A DNA stretch of 64,000 nt from Sediminibacter sp. Hel_I_10 (GCF_000688335.1 NZ_JHZX01000001.1:4030001-4094000), one strand, 5' to 3'; positions 44,752-53,194 are shown, counted from the stretch's first letter. Numbers and translations are program-made. Notes: a model not told the origin generated them from the sequence alone.

Positions 44752-44872
44752 TTTACAACACCGCATAAAATGAATTGCTAATTTAAGCCAGTTTAAAACA
44801 GTCCTCGCATCCTCTATCTGTGCTTTATTTGCTGACTGTAGCCCAGCTCATTTTATAAAATCGTCTGCTACG
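44752..44872 (+). repeat. Type-1 short spacer element
   Basis: TTTACAACACCGCATAAAATG, AATTGCTAATTTAAGCC, TTTATTTGCTGACTGTAGCCC and CTCATTTTATAAAATCGTCTG: the same block order as in the other short elements, with a weak inner hairpin. Confidence 0.5.
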
Positions 44873-44892
44873 AGAGCTCGATAAAATAAAAA

Positions 44893-45699
44893 ATGAACGT
44901 ACAACATTACAAACCAAAACATAAAACCTTAAAAAAGCATATTGCTGGTTATTATTTTATGACCAAAAGCGAGTCTAGGTTACCCATCCATTATTTAACG
45001 TTTCCCACTAATAATCTCATTGTCAGCACAAGCCAGGATGCTAATGTTCAATTTGATTTTGAAAAAATAATGGTAACACCTTCAAAAAACAAAAATATAG
45101 TTACCGATGTAGTGTTTAGATATACCAAGCCGTATGAAGTCTTCTATCAAGAACCAACTAATGAAATAACCATTAAATTTAATCCTCTGGGAATAAACCG
45201 ATTTGTCCCTAACATTTCAGAATATTTTGACAAGGGATCTTGTACAAATTTTCAACCTTTCAATGATTTTAATTTTGAAATGCAACTGATTTTTGACATA
45301 AGCAACCGAGACCAGCAAATTGAACAACTAGAAAAGTATTGGTTATCAAAATTTAGAGCTGTTGAATTGGATAGATTAGAAACGTTATTGCGTGATTTAG
45401 AAGGCGAACTTAGTATTGGTGAAATCTCTGAAAAATACCAAATTTCAAGACAATATCTAAATAAGCTCATTCTAAAGAATTTGGGCAAAACACCTTCGGA
45501 ATATCGAAAAATATATAAATTTAGAAAAGCCTTGTTAGATTTTAAGAGCGTAAATAATCTCACCGAGCTTTCCTATAAAAGTCTTTTTCACGACCAATCT
45601 CATTTTATAAAAGAATTCAAATCACTTACCAACATCAAACCCAGTTCGTTTTTTAGAAACATAGATTCAAATAAGGATATTGCCTGGTTATTTATATAA
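44893..45699 (+). CDS. AraC family transcriptional regulator
   Basis: A 268-residue protein. The N-terminal 150 residues form a DUF6597-like sensing part (MNVQHYKPKHKTLKKHIAGYYF, EVFYQEPTNEITIKF). The C-terminal pair of helix-turn-helix motifs (about 170-260) includes LSIGEISEKYQISRQYLNKLI and the conserved second-HTH signature HFIKEFKSLTNIKPSSFF. Its targets are unknown; the amidohydrolase gene starts 73 bases downstream on the same strand and may be one. Confidence 0.88.
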   Translation: MNVQHYKPKHKTLKKHIAGYYFMTKSESRLPIHYLTFPTNNLIVSTSQDANVQFDFEKIMVTPSKNKNIVTDVVFRYTKPYEVFYQEPTNEITIKFNPLGINRFVPNISEYFDKGSCTNFQPFNDFNFEMQLIFDISNRDQQIEQLEKYWLSKFRAVELDRLETLLRDLEGELSIGEISEKYQISRQYLNKLILKNLGKTPSEYRKIYKFRKALLDFKSVNNLTELSYKSLFHDQSHFIKEFKSLTNIKPSSFFRNIDSNKDIAWLFI

Positions 45700-45772
45700 G
45701 GTAGTTTCCATTTTTACAATTTAATCATGCTAGAGATACTTTAATTTGTAGAAATATTCTAATCGATTTTAT

Positions 45773-47071
45773 ATGAAAAAGTTATTATGTTCCGTCTTTT
45801 TAATCACAATGATCCTAAATCTATACGCACAATCCAATCAAGAAAAGGAACCCACTTTTATCAAGGCAGGAAAGTTATTTGATTCAGAGCATGGAACAAT
45901 CCTTGTAAATTACATCATCAAAATAGAGAATAACAAAATAACTGAAATTGGAAAAAATATCACCATTCCTAAAAATGGAAAGGTGATTGACTTAAGTGAT
46001 TATACTGTGCTCCCAGGATTAATTGATGGTCACACCCATTTAATGACGCTAGATGACTTAAATGATGATTATCCTATGGCTCAAAAAGTATTATTTGAAG
46101 GAGATGCCTTAAGAGTTCTTAGAGGTGCCAATAGAGCTAAGACCTGGCTGGAAGCAGGTTTTACAACAGTAAGAGATTTAGGGGATTCTGGTCCCTTTCT
46201 TGATGTGGCTCTAAAAAGGGCCATTAATGAAGGAACAACTGTTGGTCCTAGAATGTTTGTCTCGGGACCGATTATCACTTCTGAAGGTGGTCAGGTTTTT
46301 GGTCTGTTAAAAAGTGAACGCGGAGTAATTAAAGACGAATATACCATAATTAAGAATGTAGATGATGCTATTAATGCAGTAAGAATACACGTAAACTATG
46401 GTGCAGATCTTATCAAGATTTGTGCTAATAATTCACCAAACAATACGAGTCTTACCATTGACGAAATGAAAGCCATCGTTAAAATGGCGCATCGGTATAA
46501 CAGAAAGGTTACAGCGCACGCCACATACGACATGGCGGTTTGGGAAGCTGTAAACGCTGGTGTCGACGGAATTGAACATGGCTATCAAATTTCAGATACC
46601 ACATTAACGCTTATGGCAAAAAAAGGCGTAGCACTAATCCCTACAGACATCTCCAAACCGCTGTATCACAAAGCTTATGATATCTTAGATTATCAAGGAG
46701 ACAGAGATGCTGCAATTAAAAGTATTAAAGATAACTATCAAGACAGGTTGCAAAGAGCCATTAAAGCAGGAGTGACCATCTTAACAGGGTCAGACAACTA
46801 TATTGATTTTAAGATGCCGCAAGGAGAAGCTGCAAAAAATATCCTTATATCGTATGAAGAAGAAGGAATGAAACCTTTTAATATTCTGCAATCCTCAACC
46901 TACTTATCAGCGAAATTTATGGGTAAAGAAGATGAACTCGGGATTTTAAAAGAAGGTGCTTATGCCGATATTATTGCTGTAAAAGGTGATCTGGAACATG
47001 ACTTTTCAAATACAATTTTCAATGTCGTCTTTGTGATGAAGAACGGTGAAATTTATGTTGAAAAAGAGTAG
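45773..47071 (+). CDS. Exported amidohydrolase family protein
   Basis: A 432-residue protein with a signal peptide ending near NLYAQ (residue 20). Metal-binding motifs of the amidohydrolase superfamily are in place: DGHTHL near 86, Lys in LIKICAN near 218, HATYD near 249, GIEHGY near 267 and Asp in TGSDN near 340. It resembles the Xaa-Pro dipeptidase/imidazolonepropionase-like branch, which hydrolyses peptide or cyclic amide bonds. It follows the AraC-type regulator closely and is followed by a type-1 spacer. Confidence 0.9.
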   Translation: MKKLLCSVFLITMILNLYAQSNQEKEPTFIKAGKLFDSEHGTILVNYIIKIENNKITEIGKNITIPKNGKVIDLSDYTVLPGLIDGHTHLMTLDDLNDDYPMAQKVLFEGDALRVLRGANRAKTWLEAGFTTVRDLGDSGPFLDVALKRAINEGTTVGPRMFVSGPIITSEGGQVFGLLKSERGVIKDEYTIIKNVDDAINAVRIHVNYGADLIKICANNSPNNTSLTIDEMKAIVKMAHRYNRKVTAHATYDMAVWEAVNAGVDGIEHGYQISDTTLTLMAKKGVALIPTDISKPLYHKAYDILDYQGDRDAAIKSIKDNYQDRLQRAIKAGVTILTGSDNYIDFKMPQGEAAKNILISYEEEGMKPFNILQSSTYLSAKFMGKEDELGILKEGAYADIIAVKGDLEHDFSNTIFNVVFVMKNGEIYVEKE

Positions 47072-47079
47072 ATACTGGC

Positions 47080-47212
47080 TAAAACCGTATAAAACTAATT
47101 TCTATGAATTGCCTATCTAAGGACGTTCTTTTGAGATTTACAACTATTATTTATTTGCTGATTTAGATGTTTAAATCAAGCTAATAATCTTAAATGTTAT
47201 ACATTGGCGTCA
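47080..47212 (+). repeat. Type-1 short spacer element
   Basis: GGCTAAAACCGTATAAAACTAAT, TTTCTATGAATTGCC, ATTTATTTGCTGATTTAGATG, then AATGTTATACATTGGCGTC at the 3' side. It begins nine bases after the amidohydrolase stop codon. Confidence 0.55.
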
Positions 47213-47231
47213 ATTTTTTAACAAAACGGAA

Positions 47232-47873
47232 ATGAAAACACTATTAAAAAAAATGAGGTTATTGATACCAAAAACCACTAAGTATTTTTTTGACTTTTTT
47301 GTTGTCTTTATTGGGGTTTTTCTAGCATTTTGGTTGAATGCGAGAAAAGAAGAGCAAAATAAACAGGAAGAGGAGGTTCAGGTGTATCGTGCCATATATG
47401 AAGATTTGAACGCGTTCTATATTTCAGGTCGAGAAGAAAATAAAAAAGGGTTTATCAATTTATTTCAGAGAATAAAAAATGATCTAGATAGTCTTATTGC
47501 TATCAAGCAAATACCTGCGCATAACCGTCTATATGGCGATTATTGGCATTTAGAGATTATCAATGCCTTATCAAATAGTGGTAGACTAACAAATATAGAT
47601 GCCGAATTATTTAAAGGATTAGCAAACCTTAATACTTCCCATCAAATGTTTTTAGATGAAATTGAAAGCTTCAACCTAAAATATGAAAACGACATTACAG
47701 ACCACTATGAAGAAGGAATGGATTATTTCTATAAATTAGACGCTAATGAACCTAAAGAGAGAATAAAAATTTTACAGCATCGATTAAAGCGTATTATTTC
47801 ACTTGCACAAATGCTTGTTGATAACGCAGAAACTGCAAAAAATTATCTTAATGAAGAATTTGGTTTTGAATAA
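47232..47873 (+). CDS. DUF6090-like single-pass membrane protein
   Basis: A 213-residue protein with one TM helix (about 19-40, YFFDFFVVFIGVFLAFWLNA). A charged linker with many Glu, Lys and Gln follows, then a helical soluble domain. The order TM, then N-x-R-K-E-E rich linker, then Y-x-x-I-Y-E-D-L fits DUF6090-type proteins frequent in Flavobacteriia. No function is known. It is a single-gene unit between spacer elements. Confidence 0.68.
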   Translation: MKTLLKKMRLLIPKTTKYFFDFFVVFIGVFLAFWLNARKEEQNKQEEEVQVYRAIYEDLNAFYISGREENKKGFINLFQRIKNDLDSLIAIKQIPAHNRLYGDYWHLEIINALSNSGRLTNIDAELFKGLANLNTSHQMFLDEIESFNLKYENDITDHYEEGMDYFYKLDANEPKERIKILQHRLKRIISLAQMLVDNAETAKNYLNEEFGFE

Positions 47874-47875
47874 AA

Positions 47876-48024
47876 ACGACACGCCAAAGATGGATATAAT
47901 TAATTACTTGGTTCACGATTACAACAAAAGTCCTTCGGATTTCCCTCTAGCTCAGTTTCTTTTACTGTTTTAGTTGCCTACCAACACAACTAACCATAAT
48001 CAATTACACTACCTACAAGCTAAA
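47876..48024 (+). repeat. Type-1 short spacer element (last of the array)
   Basis: GACACGCCAAAGATGGATATAA, TTAATTACTTGGTTCACG, AAAGTCCTTCGGATTTCC, CTTTTACTGTTTTAGTTGCC, ACACAACTAACCATAATCAATTACACTACCTACAAGC. The inner blocks match the 28.5-kb element. The 190 bases up to the next gene hold nothing recognised, and no further spacer was found to the right, so this is taken as the right edge of the array. Confidence 0.55.
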
Positions 48025-48215
48025 AAACGACAATTCGACTTCAATAACTTAAAACAAAGGATCTAAATTCTATTAAGAATACTTCAGTTATATTTCAAAA
48101 CAGAATGGTTAAAACCATATATTGCGGCATTATTATGGTTTAACATTTCACCAATAAATAACCTATAATAGAACCTTTTCTATTATGTATTTTTTAAAAC
48201 CTAACCCCCCATTTT

Positions 48216-49517
48216 ATGAACAATGTTATGTTTCGATCATTGCTATTAGCAGTTACAGTGTTGTTGTCTTCCTGCCAAAAAGATGATAGTTTTCCCCAAA
48301 CCGATTATTCCATCGAGTCCAATGATTATTTCCAGATTAGCAGCAATTATCCCAATGGCTGGATCAAAGAGGCTAAACGAGTAGACAATCTTGAAAATCC
48401 ATATGAGGAGTTTGAATATTATGAGAACGGTTATATAAAATCTGCTAAAATCTATTCCAGCTTTCCGCAACAACATGTATACATGGAAGTGAGCCGCAGT
48501 GAAGACAATAAACCGCTTTGGTCTAAATATTATACTCCTGAAGGTGATCTATGGTTTGAGACCGCATATGAGAATGGACTGGCTTCAGAGAAAAAAGTTT
48601 ACAGCGAGAAAGGCTTTTCAGTGTATACTTATGAAGAAGGTGACCTTATATCCGTAGAATTTACAAGTGCCAATAATAGCGGAACAAGTTCAACTATTTA
48701 CAACAAAACTGAAGGGACCAGAGCAGTTACGATTATAAAAGACGGAGCAACCATTCTAGAAGCAGTCTATCCTTACACCGAAAGTATTGGTGCCGCAATA
48801 CTCACGAACAACCAGGTGCCACTGGCTAATCCCTTTGCCAATCCTGAAGGCAACTATAGCGAAATTAGTGAAGCTTTCTCTCATAATGCTATTTGGCAAA
48901 ACAATGCCAACCCCATCGAAGACGTGCCTCAATATCGTGACTTTTACGAATTTTACGCTCCTAATAATACCTTTGCCACGAAATTTGCAGTCAGCTCAGA
49001 ACTTTACCAATCGATAATTGAACAGTATCCAGTTACCGAAGATCAAGTTCTTACTTTAAATTATAGGTATAAAGAGGGTAGCAGTGACTTTCTCCCTCCT
49101 TATGAAGAACGATTGTCCCTAACTGACGAAATGGAACAGGATCCTGCCCTTTTCGAACTGAAATACGGAAATGAATATGTTGAAAAAGTGCATTACGGTA
49201 AAATACTCTATATGGTAGGGGCCTTACGTAATGTGCCTACCAACGATAATGCAGCTAATGAAATTAAAAATTTAGCCAGAAAGAAAATGAATTTCATCAT
49301 TGATGGGGATGATCAGCTAACTGCTGAAGAACAGGAAGTATTAGATAAAGTGTGGTTTGAAGTAAAGTTTTTCTCGAGGCTCAAAGCTCATCGCAATGGA
49401 ATTGTTTTAAATAACAGCGACGATTATAATGCGGTTATTCAGGAATTTCAAGATTCAGAAGCTTCGATCATTCAATTAGAGTATGCTGCATTTGAACATA
49501 TGATTAGCGGAAATTAA
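48216..49517 (+). CDS. Exported lipoprotein of unknown function
   Basis: A 433-residue protein with a lipoprotein signal peptide (VTVLLSSCQ; Cys near residue 20). The first 170 residues hold Tyr/Gly-containing repeats of the MORN or toxin-YwqK type (YYENGYIKSAKIY, YYTPEGDLWFETAYENGLAS). The C-terminal 230 residues are unrecognised. It sits outside the spacer array and has a terminator 25-55 bases beyond its stop, so it seems to be an ordinary chromosomal single gene. Confidence 0.75.
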   Translation: MNNVMFRSLLLAVTVLLSSCQKDDSFPQTDYSIESNDYFQISSNYPNGWIKEAKRVDNLENPYEEFEYYENGYIKSAKIYSSFPQQHVYMEVSRSEDNKPLWSKYYTPEGDLWFETAYENGLASEKKVYSEKGFSVYTYEEGDLISVEFTSANNSGTSSTIYNKTEGTRAVTIIKDGATILEAVYPYTESIGAAILTNNQVPLANPFANPEGNYSEISEAFSHNAIWQNNANPIEDVPQYRDFYEFYAPNNTFATKFAVSSELYQSIIEQYPVTEDQVLTLNYRYKEGSSDFLPPYEERLSLTDEMEQDPALFELKYGNEYVEKVHYGKILYMVGALRNVPTNDNAANEIKNLARKKMNFIIDGDDQLTAEEQEVLDKVWFEVKFFSRLKAHRNGIVLNNSDDYNAVIQEFQDSEASIIQLEYAAFEHMISGN

Positions 49518-49540
49518 AATTTATAACAACACCTATCAAA

Positions 49541-49572
49541 GAAGTCACCTATTTTAAAAAGGTGGCTTTTTT
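49541..49572 (+). terminator. Rho-independent terminator of the lipoprotein gene
   Basis: The stem AGTCACCTATTTT / AAAAAGGTGGCT with a mismatch, followed by a run of seven T, 25 bases after the stop codon. Confidence 0.7.
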
Positions 49573-49736
49573 TATTTCCGACATTTTTTAGCTAGCGCTC
49601 GTTTTAAAGAATGACTTACCAATTATAAAAAAATGTGCCTTCCGATGTATCATTCACAATGCAAAAATCGCATCCCAATCAACAAACCAATTCAATTTTT
49701 TCTTATCTTAACTTAACATAACCAACTCAACACCAA

Positions 49737-50531
49737 ATGCCTAAGCAAAAAGGAATTTTTCAAATAGTAGGCACCATAAACGGCGTATGCTATTACAAAC
49801 GTAATGGAGAGTTCATCTCACGTAAAGCCGTAGGGCCCTCAAAAGAGCGCATTGCTAATGATCCTGCGTTTAAACCCGTCAAGCAAAACAACCAAGAGTT
49901 TGGCATGGCTTCCCATTTCTCTAAAGCAATACGCCAAGGTTTGCCCTCATCAATTGCGAGATGTAGAGATACGTATATGGCAAGCCGTATGTCTGGAATC
50001 TGCCGTAAGATCATCCAAAAGGGGAGTGGTGCCAAAGGAGAACGGGAAGCCAATCTACAAAACTGCCCAGAAGCGCTCATCGGCTTTGAGCTCAACAAAT
50101 ACCATTCTTTTTCAGAAGCATATCTCGCCACACCACAGGTATCCATAAATCAAGATCGCAGTAGGGCAAGCATCAGTATTGAAAAGATTAGCCCAAACCA
50201 GCTCAGAATATGCCCAAGCTCAGCAACCCATTTTCAATTGACCGCTACACTCAGCCTAGTACCCAACTACCAATGGCAACCAGAGATACAACAATACCAA
50301 ACGGACTATCCAGAGAGTATCGGTTTAAGTAATACAAAATACACCAAGCCCTTATCGTGTCATACAGAACATCTCAACATCAACCTGAGACCTATAACAC
50401 CAACCTTAGGCAATCTTCCGCCCGACTTAGCAATAACGATCTGGTTGGGCATCTCTTATTTACATTTCCACCAAAAACAGTTTCAGCCTTTGTCAAGCCA
50501 ACAGGCCGCGCAGTGCATTGCCGTATGGTAA
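49737..50531 (+). CDS. Bacteroidota-specific conserved protein (MAKQKGI-type)
   Basis: A 264-residue protein starting MPKQKGIFQIVGTINGVCYY. I know this start pattern (short basic start, QKGI, GTIxGxxYY, then a Phe/Arg-rich SRKAVGPSKERIANDPAF segment) from a conserved protein family found in Bacteroidota, of unknown function. The first 60 residues are beta-rich; the C-terminal half has no recognised domain. The gene stands alone. A decayed fragment of a relative lies at 27.08 kb. Confidence 0.7.
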   Translation: MPKQKGIFQIVGTINGVCYYKRNGEFISRKAVGPSKERIANDPAFKPVKQNNQEFGMASHFSKAIRQGLPSSIARCRDTYMASRMSGICRKIIQKGSGAKGEREANLQNCPEALIGFELNKYHSFSEAYLATPQVSINQDRSRASISIEKISPNQLRICPSSATHFQLTATLSLVPNYQWQPEIQQYQTDYPESIGLSNTKYTKPLSCHTEHLNINLRPITPTLGNLPPDLAITIWLGISYLHFHQKQFQPLSSQQAAQCIAVW

Positions 50532-50647
50532 ACCATAGCGTAACCGTACCTTATTAGGGTTTCACCCGTAGTAAAGCCGTATCAACATCGGGTCTATCCC
50601 ATATCAACCTCGGGGTAACGTCGCTTATAAAGTAGGGCAGACCTAGC

Positions 50648-50791
50648 ACTATTTATGAAGCAAATCAAGCAATCTCACAGGTAATTGCTATAAAAGTTGA
50701 AACCGTAGGTGCAAAAAAGTTTTTAGTTGAAGTAATGAATAAAGATTATTTAGCACAATATATACATGATTCAAAAGATGCTCCGTTTTAA
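50648..50791 (+). pseudogene. C-terminal gene fragment
   Basis: 48 codons, read from 50648 (TIYEANQAISQVIAIKVETV onward), end in a stop with protein-like composition but have no start codon or upstream part. Probably the tail of a gene lost by rearrangement near the integration site. The parent protein is not recognised. Confidence 0.4.
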
Positions 50792-51093
50792 TATGATCTA
50801 AATTATAATCTTGTGTAGCGTAAATTGCCAGAGCAATTTGATTTTATAAAACAATTTAGCGCTTAGCAGCGAATATTTTGCATAACGGCTAATTATAGCT
50901 TAATAATATTTAATGATCAGTTGGTCGTAAAATAGCTGTTACATAATTACTCACGCATTTTAATTTAATTGTTAGAGTTCGTGAATCTCCTAAATTCGAT
51001 TTGTCTGTAGATATAAACCTAAAGGCATCATATCTACAACTATGTAAAATAGAACAGAAAAAGTTCTATTCACTAATTTATTTATGATAACAA
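50792..51093 (+). other. Non-coding chromosomal flank of the integration site
   Basis: About 300 bp, A+T-rich, without a believable gene. It holds an XerD-arm-like half site (CTATGTAAAATAG, about 51040-51052) followed by an inverted repeat AGAAC-AGAAAAA-GTTCT, 60-70 bases before the dif-like site. The half site could be a scar of an earlier integration or excision. Confidence 0.35.
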
Positions 51094-51121
51094 CAGTCCT
51101 ATAATTTATATTATGTAAAAT
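51094..51121. other. dif-like XerC/XerD site, left junction (attL) of the provirus
   Basis: CAGTCCTATAA (XerC-arm position, 51094-51104), TTTATA (6-bp central region, 51105-51110), TTATGTAAAAT (XerD-arm position, 51111-51121). The layout 11+6+11 and the XerD arm match bacterial dif sites (E. coli: TTATGTTAAAT). The provirus sequence starts exactly at the central region: from 51105 on the bases recur at 60044, but to the left they differ. Confidence 0.7.
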
Positions 51122-51443
51122 AGACCGCTCAGCCACTTTACGAATCTTTGCCCGAAGTTGTTTAGCTATTAATATAAAAATGAACGTTTTCAAATCTACA
51201 ATAAAAAAATGGTAAATCAAAAAGCAAAATAACAAATACGGTTCAAAACGTCAAATTCCGCTTCGCTCCAAAAATTTGCCTTATTTGCCCTCGTATTCGT
51301 ATGTAGAGGCTAAAATTTACCAAAGAAAAAAAATCAAAAAAAAGTCAAAAAAAAAAAATTTATTATCACTCTATTGTAAAAGAAAAATGAGGACAAAATT
51401 TGCCCCCATTCTCAACCAAAAATTAACGCCATGACACGCAACT
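51122..51443. other. Non-coding region of the phage unit, copy 1
   Basis: About 320 bp between the attachment site and the last phage gene. It has AAATTCCGCTTCGCTCC (51252-51268), long A runs on the + strand (about 51325-51360) and no open frame. In the circular form it lies between the 3' end of the gene block and the promoter of the first gene, so it may hold the replication origin, packaging signal and terminator. None of these can be proven. Confidence 0.45.
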
Positions 51444-51866
51444 TTAAATCATTTCCTCGATGATGTAACCATTAAATTGAATGTTTAAAGACCTTTTTTC
51501 ACCATTACGTAATGCGACATATAAAGAATCAAAATAAACATCATCATGTTCAATTAATCTACCACTTTGATGTTGAAATCTTAGCACAATAGTATTATCA
51601 AAATTATATCGCATTTCCGAGAATAATTCATAATTCCACTCATCGTTAAGAATTAAATTTGAAACCCATCTTATATTTCCATAAAAGAAACGTTTCTTTT
51701 TACCAACATCCAAACGTTCACGAAAATAGGCTGATTGCTCATAAGGTTCACCGAATTGTCTTTCAAAAAAACGAATAGGTTGTATAACCTTATAATTTTT
51801 ATCCTCAATCCTAATAACGGATTTTGTAGGTAAATCCCCCTGATATTGCATTTCTGTTTGACTCAT
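51444..51866 (-). CDS. Phage protein, 140 residues, unknown
   Basis: The last gene of the phage block. A soluble, beta-rich protein (YKVIQPIRFFERQF, RYNFDNTIVLRFQHQSG, SLNIQFNGYIIEEMI) without signal peptide or TM. It could be a virion component or a lysis-associated protein, given its place beyond the holin gene. It starts four bases after the holin stop, in the same transcript. A frameshifted copy lies at 60373-60793. Confidence 0.65.
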   Translation of the reverse strand: MSQTEMQYQGDLPTKSVIRIEDKNYKVIQPIRFFERQFGEPYEQSAYFRERLDVGKKKRFFYGNIRWVSNLILNDEWNYELFSEMRYNFDNTIVLRFQHQSGRLIEHDDVYFDSLYVALRNGEKRSLNIQFNGYIIEEMI

Positions 51867-51870
51867 AATC

Positions 51871-52281
51871 TTAAGATTTCATATTTTTAGTATCAACACT
51901 TTTATATTTTTCATATGTACGATAGCCCGCCATCCCGAGCATACCCAATACAATAGTAATTAATTGACCTATTTCTAATTCAGGAGGGCTAACGGTAACA
52001 CCTGAGGCACTTAGAACGAACTCTAACAAAGGTTGAAGGATAAAATTGTATGCAAGAGCAGAACCACACACCCAACCGATAAAAGGACGCCAACCCGCAA
52101 CAAAAATAGATTTGTGATTAGCCTCTACTTTGTTTAACTCAACTTGTAACATATCAGATTGTCGCATCTGTTCTGTTAAACGCTCAATAAACTCACGTTG
52201 TTTTTGCTTATTACCTTTAAACAAATCCCAAAAATCCGAAGAATCAAGAACCCCGACCAATATTTTTATGATTTCATTCAT
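51871..52281 (-). CDS. Holin, 3TM GTA-holin type
   Basis: A 136-residue protein. A polar N-terminal helix (residues 1-60) precedes WRPFIGWVCGSALAYNF, LQPLLEF and, after PPELEIGQL, the helix ITIVLGMLGMAGYRTYEK. This is the pattern of the three-TM holin family known from gene transfer agents and tailed phages (RP-x-x-GW, then LGMLG-x-x-x-R-T-x-E-K). It would make the inner-membrane lesion that lets a muralytic enzyme reach the wall. Its start overlaps the stop of the next upstream gene by eight bases. Copy 2 is frameshifted. Confidence 0.82.
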   Translation of the reverse strand: MNEIIKILVGVLDSSDFWDLFKGNKQKQREFIERLTEQMRQSDMLQVELNKVEANHKSIFVAGWRPFIGWVCGSALAYNFILQPLLEFVLSASGVTVSPPELEIGQLITIVLGMLGMAGYRTYEKYKSVDTKNMKS

Positions 52282-52630
52282 TGCGTTCTAGTCTTATTAA
52301 TCTATTATTCAAATCATGCATCATTTTTGAATTATCCCTGATATCACGACTATTAAATTTTGAAGCCTCTATTATCGGAGCAGTCTTATCGATATACATT
52401 TTTTCAGTAAATCTAGGCTCAGATAAGTATTCTCTTATTTCCTTACGATTTGCATCGTCGTACTGTTTTGAAATTAAAAGCATTTGTACTTGCTGCTCTA
52501 GCAATTTTTGACCGTTAAAAACACCTATTATCAAAAAAAGCATCAAAGCTTGTACAACTTTTATAAATCCATCGATATACGGACGGTATTTTTCGTTAAA
52601 CGGACTATTATTTTCAGTAGTTTGGGGCAT
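52274..52630 (-). CDS. Phage membrane protein with coiled-coil tail
   Basis: A 118-residue protein: soluble N-terminus of about 20 residues, one TM helix (about 23-42, VVQALMLFLIIGVFNG) and a long helical tail (EQQVQMLLISKQYDDANRKE, DNSKMMHDLNNRLIRLERNE). The layout fits a spanin-like or holin-accessory protein. It overlaps the holin gene by eight bases. The copy at 61197-61553 is identical in protein sequence, which is rare for copy 2 and supports real selection or good local sequence quality. Confidence 0.65.
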   Translation of the reverse strand: MPQTTENNSPFNEKYRPYIDGFIKVVQALMLFLIIGVFNGQKLLEQQVQMLLISKQYDDANRKEIREYLSEPRFTEKMYIDKTAPIIEASKFNSRDIRDNSKMMHDLNNRLIRLERNE

Positions 52631-52649
52631 CTAAAAAACAATTTAAATT

Positions 52650-52751
52650 ATGGGTAATACAGAAATAGCAGTAGGACTAACAATACTAGTAATTGTATTA
52701 ATAATATTTTTTTCGGGCTTTATTATCGGAAGAGCTACCAAGAAAAGGTAA
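52650..52751 (+). CDS. Possible 33-residue membrane peptide on the opposite strand
   Basis: MGNTEIAVGLTILVIVLIIF begins a 33-codon frame ending GRATKKR. It has a short outer N-terminus, one TM helix and a basic inner tail: a well-formed minimal membrane protein. It lies on the + strand, opposite to all other phage genes, in the gap between two minus-strand genes, and overlaps the end of the annexin-like gene by 54 bases. In copy 2 one T is missing and the frame is broken. It may be chance. Confidence 0.3.
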   Translation: MGNTEIAVGLTILVIVLIIFFSGFIIGRATKKR

Positions 52752-53192
52752 AAGCGTATAAATATATTCCATATCTGATGGAGATAATTCAGATAACATC
52801 ATATCCATCAAGGATATTTCATCACCTATAAATGAATCTTGTGATCCAGTTCCATAGGTTTCTGAATAATTACGCAAACCAAATTTATTGGAAACTTTGT
52901 AAAAATCGGATTTACTAAGACCTTGTAAAGTCTGAAAAATAACATCTTCATCAGTTCCAAATCCTTTCATCGCATTATAAAGAACATCAGCCTTTTGTTG
53001 TGCTTGCAAGTCAGTTAAAGAACTACCAACTGAATTAGCTGTATCTGACAACTTTTTAAAAAAAGCTGAAATTTCATCTTTTAAAAAGTAATAAACCACT
53101 ATAATCAATATGATAGGCAAAGCGTATTTTGACACCTTATCAAGTAAATTAGTGGTTTTACCCAAACCTTTTGAAGCTAATTTATAAACCAT
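52698..53192 (-). CDS. Phage membrane protein with annexin-like repeat
   Basis: A 164-residue protein with one TM helix (about 25-45, YALPIILIIVVYYFL) and a soluble C-terminal domain. Residues about 72-110 read AMKGFGTDEDVIFQTLQ and onward, close to the annexin repeat signature K-G-x-G-T-D-E. An Asp follows 38 residues after the GxGT, the spacing of the type II calcium site in annexins. Calcium-dependent lipid binding would make sense for a membrane-containing virus, but this is an inference. In copy 2 one missing base extends the frame by about 18 codons. Confidence 0.68.
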   Translation of the reverse strand: MVYKLASKGLGKTTNLLDKVSKYALPIILIIVVYYFLKDEISAFFKKLSDTANSVGSSLTDLQAQQKADVLYNAMKGFGTDEDVIFQTLQGLSKSDFYKVSNKFGLRNYSETYGTGSQDSFIGDEISLMDMMLSELSPSDMEYIYTLLPFLGSSSDNKARKKYY

Positions 53193-53194
53193 TA

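Noticed and set aside
20891-48024. Classical mobile integron
   Set aside because: The RYYYAAC/GTTRRRY core sites are not met, no intI-type integrase is visible, some spacers carry their own promoter and one unit holds six genes. Only attC-like is claimed.
20891-48024. CRISPR array
   Set aside because: The repeats are 120-205 bp, spaced by whole genes and varied in sequence; no short regular direct repeats with unique spacers exist in the window.
50990-51235. 81-codon minus-strand frame across the dif-like site
   Set aside because: It spans the chromosome-phage junction, has no upstream signals and is broken in copy 2. It is most likely chance.
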